Positions 21,461-24,867 of a DNA stretch of 24,867 bases are shown in pieces. The notes under the pieces were generated by a model, which was not told where the DNA came from, did not search any database, and was given only the letters and a program-made list of their open reading frames with translations. Position numbers and translations under genes: made by a program. Location of the stretch: NCBI GenBank assembly GCA_902478995.1, contig CABSNF010000030.1, forward strand, positions 1 through 24,867, given 5' to 3'. The DNA is from an uncultured Collinsella sp. Its GTDB lineage: Bacteria > Actinomycetota > Coriobacteriia > Coriobacteriales > Coriobacteriaceae. Every line of letters starts with the position of its first letter. Position 1 is the stretch's first letter.

Positions 21461-21493
21461 CCTGCCAAAAAGGGACAGGTTTATTTTGACAGG
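21461..21493. repeat. GGGACAGG-type repeat, short copy
   Basis: CCTGCCAAAA (21461-21470) pairs with TTTTGACAGG (21484-21493) apart from one mismatch, with AGGGACAGGT (21471-21480) in the loop. The core matches the element at 5528-5603. Confidence 0.55.
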
Positions 21494-21512
21494 TATTATC
21501 TGGGAAAACAGT

Positions 21513-21550
21513 AAAGGCCTCGGCTCGTTTGGTGCGAGCCGAGGCCTTTT
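21513..21550. terminator. bidirectional terminator, racemase / ecfT
   Basis: AAAGGCCTCGGCTCG (21513-21527) pairs perfectly with CGAGCCGAGGCCTTT (21535-21549) around a 7-nt loop: 15 bp, with T4 on the plus strand and T3 on the minus. It serves both convergent operons. Confidence 0.92.
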
Positions 21551-21577
21551 GCATTTGCCGGTTGCTGCCAGCGATTG

Positions 21578-22324
21578 CTAGAACAGGAAGCCGATGGCGA
21601 TAAGGGCGATACTGACGATAAGTACGGCGATATCCAGGCCTTTGATGGGGTAGCGCTTATACGAACTCGCGCGCGTGCGCAGGTAGAAGCCGCGCTGCTC
21701 GGCGGCAAGCGCGGTGGCATCGGTCTTGCCCACGCTCGAGATAAGTAGTGGCACGCACAGCGGCAGCATAAGCTTGAGTTTCTTGACGGGATTCTTAGTG
21801 TCGTATTCGACGCCGCGTGCAGTCTGTGCCTCCATGATGGCGTTCATTTCCTGGCCAAATACCGGCACAAAGCGCAGTGCCGTGGTAAAGGTGAAGGCAT
21901 AGCGATATGGCACGTGCAGCACCTCGACGCAGGCGTTGGCGAGGTCGTTGAGCTTGGTCACCATAAGCATGAGGATGAGTGGCTGCGCCACGCCCAACAG
22001 GCGTAGGCAGGCCTTCGATCCGGTAACGAGGCCCATGTCGGTGATAAAGCCCCACACCATGTTGCCATCGCGCATAAAAGCCAGCTGAAGCACCAGCATG
22101 ATAAGCGCGAGCGGAATCAGCAGCTTGAGCAGCGCGATCAGGCGGTCGACGACGCCGGCGTAGGCGCCCAGTGCAAGGGTGAGCGCCAAAAAGCCCAGCA
22201 GCGCCACGTAGGTGTCGGACAGGAAGATGCCGATGATGATGGCGGCGGCAAGGCCCAGTTTGACGACCGGGTTCAAGCGGTGCAGCAGTGTATCGCCCGG
22301 CATATAGTCGATGACGTTAACCAC
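21578..22324 (-). CDS. ecfT: energy-coupling factor transporter transmembrane protein EcfT
   Basis: Membrane scaffold of an ECF-type vitamin/metal importer (248 residues). It has hydrophobic helices at about 22-36, 40-60, 62-85, 105-125 and 228-248, and the two coupling-helix motifs that grip the ATPases: EAQTARGVEYD (canonical ARG) and AAEQRGFYLRTR (QRG in place of ARG). The start is a GTG at 22322-22324, which overlaps the EcfA stop codon by 8 nt (GTGGTTAA); GGAG is 11 nt upstream. An in-frame ATG at 22303 is a weaker alternative. It is the last gene of the S-AA-T operon. Confidence 0.9.
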   Translation of the reverse strand: MVNVIDYMPGDTLLHRLNPVVKLGLAAAIIIGIFLSDTYVALLGFLALTLALGAYAGVVDRLIALLKLLIPLALIMLVLQLAFMRDGNMVWGFITDMGLVTGSKACLRLLGVAQPLILMLMVTKLNDLANACVEVLHVPYRYAFTFTTALRFVPVFGQEMNAIMEAQTARGVEYDTKNPVKKLKLMLPLCVPLLISSVGKTDATALAAEQRGFYLRTRASSYKRYPIKGLDIAVLIVSIALIAIGFLF

Positions 22325-24068
22325 GGTGGACCATCTCCTCGGTAATGCGAACGATATCGGTGACCTCGCTCACCTGTGCAAAGGCGGGAGAGACGGAGGA
22401 TGTCAGGCGACGAGAAAGCTCTATGACCTGGGGCGGCTCAACGTAGGCGCGCTGCATGAGCTCGATGTCCGAGAACAGCTCGTGCGTGCGGCCGCGCTCG
22501 AGGATGCGGCCGTCGGCCATTACTACAATGCGCTCGGCGAAGTCGGAGACGACTTCCATGTCGTGGCAGACCATGATTACAGCGCAGCCGCGCTCGGCCA
22601 TGGTGCGTACGGTTTCCATGACGGTCATGCACTCGCGGTAGTCAAGGCCGCTCGTGGGCTCGTCGAGCACCACGATTTTGGGCTCTACGACCACGACGGA
22701 GGCGAGTGCCACCATCTGGCGTTGACCGCGCGAGAGCGAGAAGGGTGCCTCGTCGGCCGGCAAGCCAAAGCGGTCGATGACGAGCTGGGCGCGACGCAGC
22801 GCCTCGGCGCGGTCGATGCCGGCAAGCTCCAGGCCAAAGGCGACCTCGTCGAGCACGGTGTCCTTGCAGATCTGGCGGTCGGGGTTTTGGAAGAGGGTTG
22901 CGACTTCGCGGGCGATGCGGCTCGTGGGAACGGATGCGGTATCCAGTCCCGTGACGCGCACGCTGCCCGAGACGGGCTTAAGCAGGCCTGTGAGCAGCTT
23001 GGTGAGCGTGGTCTTGCCGGCGCCGTTTTGGCCGACGATGCCCACGAGCTCGCCGGGATAGAGGGTCAGGTTGAGGTCATGGACGGCGGCGCCGCCATTG
23101 GGATAGGCAAACTCAACGTGATCGAAGGTGAGCACGGGCTCGGCGTCCTTGGCGTGCGGGCGCAACGACGGTGCGTGCGGTGAGCCGGCGGGTGCCTGAG
23201 TGTCGCTGCTTGCGTGTGCGGGGTCGACGATGCCCGTAATCAGGCGCTCGGCCTCATCAACATCCAAACAGGGAGTGCCGCTGGCCAGGCCATCGGCCTC
23301 GAGGCTGTTGAAAATTCGCGTGACGCGCGGGCAATCGACGCCGATGGCTCGGAGCTCATCGGCGTGCGCGAAGACCTCGTGCGGCTCGCCCTGTAGCGCG
23401 ATTTCGCCATGATTGAGCACGAGCACGCGGTTGCAATATTCCGAAAGCAGGGCGACTTTTTGCTCAACGACGACGATGGTGATGCCGAGTGCACGGTTGG
23501 CTTCACGCAGGGTCTCGAAGACCAGCGTGGAGCTGGCGGGGTCGAGCGCCGCGGTGGGTTCGTCGAGCACGAGCACACGCGGACGCATGGCGAGGATGGC
23601 GGCGATGGCAACCTTTTGCTTTTGGCCGCCCGAAAGCGTGGCAATCTCGCGGTCGCGCAGGTCGCTGATGCCGACGGTCTTAAGCGTCTCGCTCACACGT
23701 TGCTCGATCTGGTCGTGGGGAACGCCAAAGTTCTCCAGGCCAAAAAGCATCTCGTCCTCGACGACCGAGGCGACCATTTGCGTGTCGATGTCCTGCAACA
23801 CGCTGCCGACGATCTGCGACACATCGGTGAGCGAAACTTCACAGGTGTCGTTGCCGTCGACAGTGACGGAGCCAAAGAACGTGCCGGTGTAGTGGTGGGG
23901 TACGGCTCCCGACAGGCAGGCGGCAAGTGTGGACTTGCCGGCGCCCGAAGGCCCGATAATGCCGATAAAATCTCCCCTGTTCACGCCGAGCGAGATATGC
24001 TTAAGCGCCTGCTCGGTCTGCGTGCCATAGGAGAACGAGACATCGTCGACGTTGATGATCGTTTCCAT
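22317..24068 (-). CDS. fused ECF transporter ATPase (EcfA-EcfA)
   Basis: Two ABC ATPase domains in one 583-residue chain, energising the ECF importer. Domain 1 (about 4-235): Walker A GPSGAGKS (39-46), signature LSGGQ (145-149), Walker B VLVLDEP with Glu170. A low-complexity linker rich in Pro, Ala, Ser and His (about 283-308) follows. Domain 2 (about 312-545): Walker A GQNGAGKT (346-353), signature LSRGQ (445-449), Walker B IVVLDEP with Glu470. The switch His is present in domain 2 (MVCHDME) but is Gln in domain 1 (VVVEQKV). AAAGG is 6-7 nt before the ATG. It is probably co-transcribed with the S component upstream, with a 211-bp gap that contains repeats. Confidence 0.93.
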   Translation of the reverse strand: METIINVDDVSFSYGTQTEQALKHISLGVNRGDFIGIIGPSGAGKSTLAACLSGAVPHHYTGTFFGSVTVDGNDTCEVSLTDVSQIVGSVLQDIDTQMVASVVEDEMLFGLENFGVPHDQIEQRVSETLKTVGISDLRDREIATLSGGQKQKVAIAAILAMRPRVLVLDEPTAALDPASSTLVFETLREANRALGITIVVVEQKVALLSEYCNRVLVLNHGEIALQGEPHEVFAHADELRAIGVDCPRVTRIFNSLEADGLASGTPCLDVDEAERLITGIVDPAHASSDTQAPAGSPHAPSLRPHAKDAEPVLTFDHVEFAYPNGGAAVHDLNLTLYPGELVGIVGQNGAGKTTLTKLLTGLLKPVSGSVRVTGLDTASVPTSRIAREVATLFQNPDRQICKDTVLDEVAFGLELAGIDRAEALRRAQLVIDRFGLPADEAPFSLSRGQRQMVALASVVVVEPKIVVLDEPTSGLDYRECMTVMETVRTMAERGCAVIMVCHDMEVVSDFAERIVVMADGRILERGRTHELFSDIELMQRAYVEPPQVIELSRRLTSSVSPAFAQVSEVTDIVRITEEMVHRG

Positions 24069-24088
24069 GGATACCTTTCATAGTCATC

Positions 24089-24128
24089 GGGGACGTTCTT
24101 ACATGACTGGTCGTTTAAGAACGTCCCC
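24089..24128. repeat. perfect 13-bp inverted repeat (GGGGACGTTCTTA)
   Basis: GGGGACGTTCTTA (24089-24101) and TAAGAACGTCCCC (24116-24128) are exact complements around a 14-nt loop. It starts 20 nt upstream of the EcfA start codon, on the leader side. A GGGACAG core (24144-24150) follows nearby. It looks like an interspersed palindromic repeat. Confidence 0.75.
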
Positions 24129-24171
24129 AAAAGCTAGCTGTTTGGGACAGTCTTTGGTGGTGAAGCACGGA

Positions 24172-24275
24172 GACGGCTTTACGAGGGCCCCAGGTTGGCG
24201 CGAAAGAGGAACGAAGCGTACTTGGGTACGCGAGCGACGAATGAACGCCGAGATGGGGTGGTTCGTAAAGCCGAG
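24172..24275. repeat. ~100-nt structured repeat, copy 2
   Basis: The outer stem is CGGCTTTACGA (24174-24184) with TCGTAAAGCCG (24263-24273), then CCCC/GGGG (24188-24191, 24255-24258). The middle stem TTGGCG (24195-24200) pairs with CGCCGA (24246-24251). The apical hairpin has GCGTAC (24216-24221), loop TTGG and GTACGC (24226-24231). The arrangement and the GAAAGAGG and CGACGA segments match copy 1 at 7999-8098. It lies directly after the stop of the minus-strand S component, the same orientation relative to the gene as copy 1 has to dapH. Confidence 0.75.
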
Positions 24276-24279
24276 CAGG

Positions 24280-24826
24280 TTAGTTGAGCTTAAGGGACTT
24301 TTGGATGGGCATGTAGAGAGCGCCGACCAGGATGGCGTTAAAGACGGCGGTCATGGCGACGACGGGCAGCATGGCAGCGGCGAGCTCGCCCACCACGCCG
24401 AGCATGGTCATCTTGATGACCATGAAGATGACGCCCGAGACAAAGGTGGTCACGAAGGCTGCGACGATGGCGACGGCGGGCTTAACCTGGCCGTCCTTGG
24501 CGGCAGCGTTGACAATGACGGCCATGAGCATGGCAGCGATGCCCTCGGCGGCAAAATCGACAAATGGCGAGGTGGTGGTGATCTGGATCACGGCGGCCGA
24601 GATCAGGCCGATGACGAGTGCCTGACCGATGTTGGGGCGAACGATCAGGATGGTGAGGCAGAAGGCCGAGATGATGAACTCGGGGCTGATCATGCCGCCC
24701 GAGATGCCCGAGATGGCCTTGCCGACGGTGAAGTTGAGGATGAAGCCGGCGGCAAGCAGGATGGCGAGCAAGACGAGGGCACGGACGTCGAGTTTGCCGC
24801 GGTCGGCGGTCTGGACGGTGCGGGGC
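24280..24826 (-). CDS. partial ECF transporter S component
   Basis: Membrane protein cut at its N-terminus by the contig end: 181 codons remain plus stop. The first translated residues of the long frame (MGSEMCIRDR) come from the adapter and are not real. The rest is strongly hydrophobic, with about five or six helices (VLLAILLAAGFILNF, FIISAFCLTILIV, IGQALVIGLISAAVIQI, GIAAMLMAVIVNAA, VAIVAAFVTTFVSGVIFMVI, LPVVAMTAVFNAILVGAL). S components have about 170-200 residues, so only a short piece is missing. Its position just upstream of fused EcfA and EcfT, same strand, identifies it as the substrate-binding subunit. The substrate cannot be told from what remains. Confidence 0.8.
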
Positions 24827-24867
24827 CTGTCTCTTATACACATCTCCGAGCCCACGAGACACTGAGC
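24827..24867 (-). other. Nextera adapter with index remnant (not genomic)
   Basis: CTGTCTCTTATACACATCT (24827-24845) is the mosaic end in the outward direction, CCGAGCCCACGAGAC (24846-24860) the i7-side adapter, and ACTGAGC (24861-24867) the start of the same index, complementary to CGCTCAGT at 6-13. Genome ends at 24826. Confidence 0.98.

Noticed and set aside
22311..24083. Plus-strand frames opposite the ECF ATPase
   Set aside because: Shadows of a gene with complete Walker A, signature and Walker B motifs in both halves.
1..24867. CRISPR arrays, tRNA or rRNA genes, insertion sequences, phage genes
   Set aside because: No regularly spaced repeats, no tRNA-like cloverleaf ending, no rRNA segments and no transposase or integrase motifs were seen in the coding frames. 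The only transposon sequence is the Tn5 mosaic end from library preparation.

Overview
The window reads as one contig of about 24.8 kb from a high-GC Gram-positive anaerobe, most likely Collinsella or a close relative in Coriobacteriia. The basis is GC-rich codon use, the mix of genes (ECF transporter, L-lactate dehydrogenase, acetylase-type lysine pathway, D-aspartate ligase) and short intergenic repeats of a kind I associate with that class. No marker gene settles the species. Both ends are sequencing adapter (1-47 and 24827-24867), so real genome spans only 48-24826 and both terminal genes are cut.

Layout. 48-843 (-): partial membrane protein. 1047-4309 (+): glutamine-dependent NAD synthetase, then an aminotransferase behind a terminator-like leader hairpin. 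4511-7897 (+): L-lactate dehydrogenase, a DUF2974 alpha/beta hydrolase bracketed by copies of a short repeat, and a 37-kDa nucleoid-associated protein. 7898-8186: stacked inverted repeats including a ~100-nt structured repeat. 8187-11988 (-): lysine operon lysA-dapA-dapB-dapH, in which lysA and dapA are one open frame, headed by a lysine riboswitch (about 12079-12220). 12367-13554 (+): divergent M20D deacetylase, probably the N-acetyl-diaminopimelate deacetylase. 13717-17093 (+): orphan HigA-type antitoxin, small membrane protein, then a lipoprotein / small HTH protein / membrane Ser-Thr kinase cluster with strong hairpins in front of two starts. 17146-19146 (-): PcsB-like coiled-coil cell-wall hydrolase and a MOSC protein. 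19366-21453 (+): ATP-grasp ligase and aspartate-racemase-like protein, probably a D-aspartate peptidoglycan module. 21578-24826 (-): ECF transporter (EcfT, fused EcfA-EcfA, partial S component).

How it fits together. The lysine operon makes diaminopimelate and lysine by the acetylase route: DapA and DapB make tetrahydrodipicolinate, DapH acetylates it, an aminotransferase (possibly the one at 3146) and the M20D deacetylase finish LL-DAP, and LysA decarboxylates meso-DAP. The riboswitch would shut this down when lysine is plentiful. The D-Asp pair and the PcsB-like hydrolase are also envelope functions. The most notable observations are the lysA-dapA fusion with an internal start, the structured repeat with compensatory changes (7999-8098 and 24172-24275), the hairpin-controlled lipoprotein/HTH/kinase cluster, and the asymmetric ATP sites of the fused ECF ATPase.
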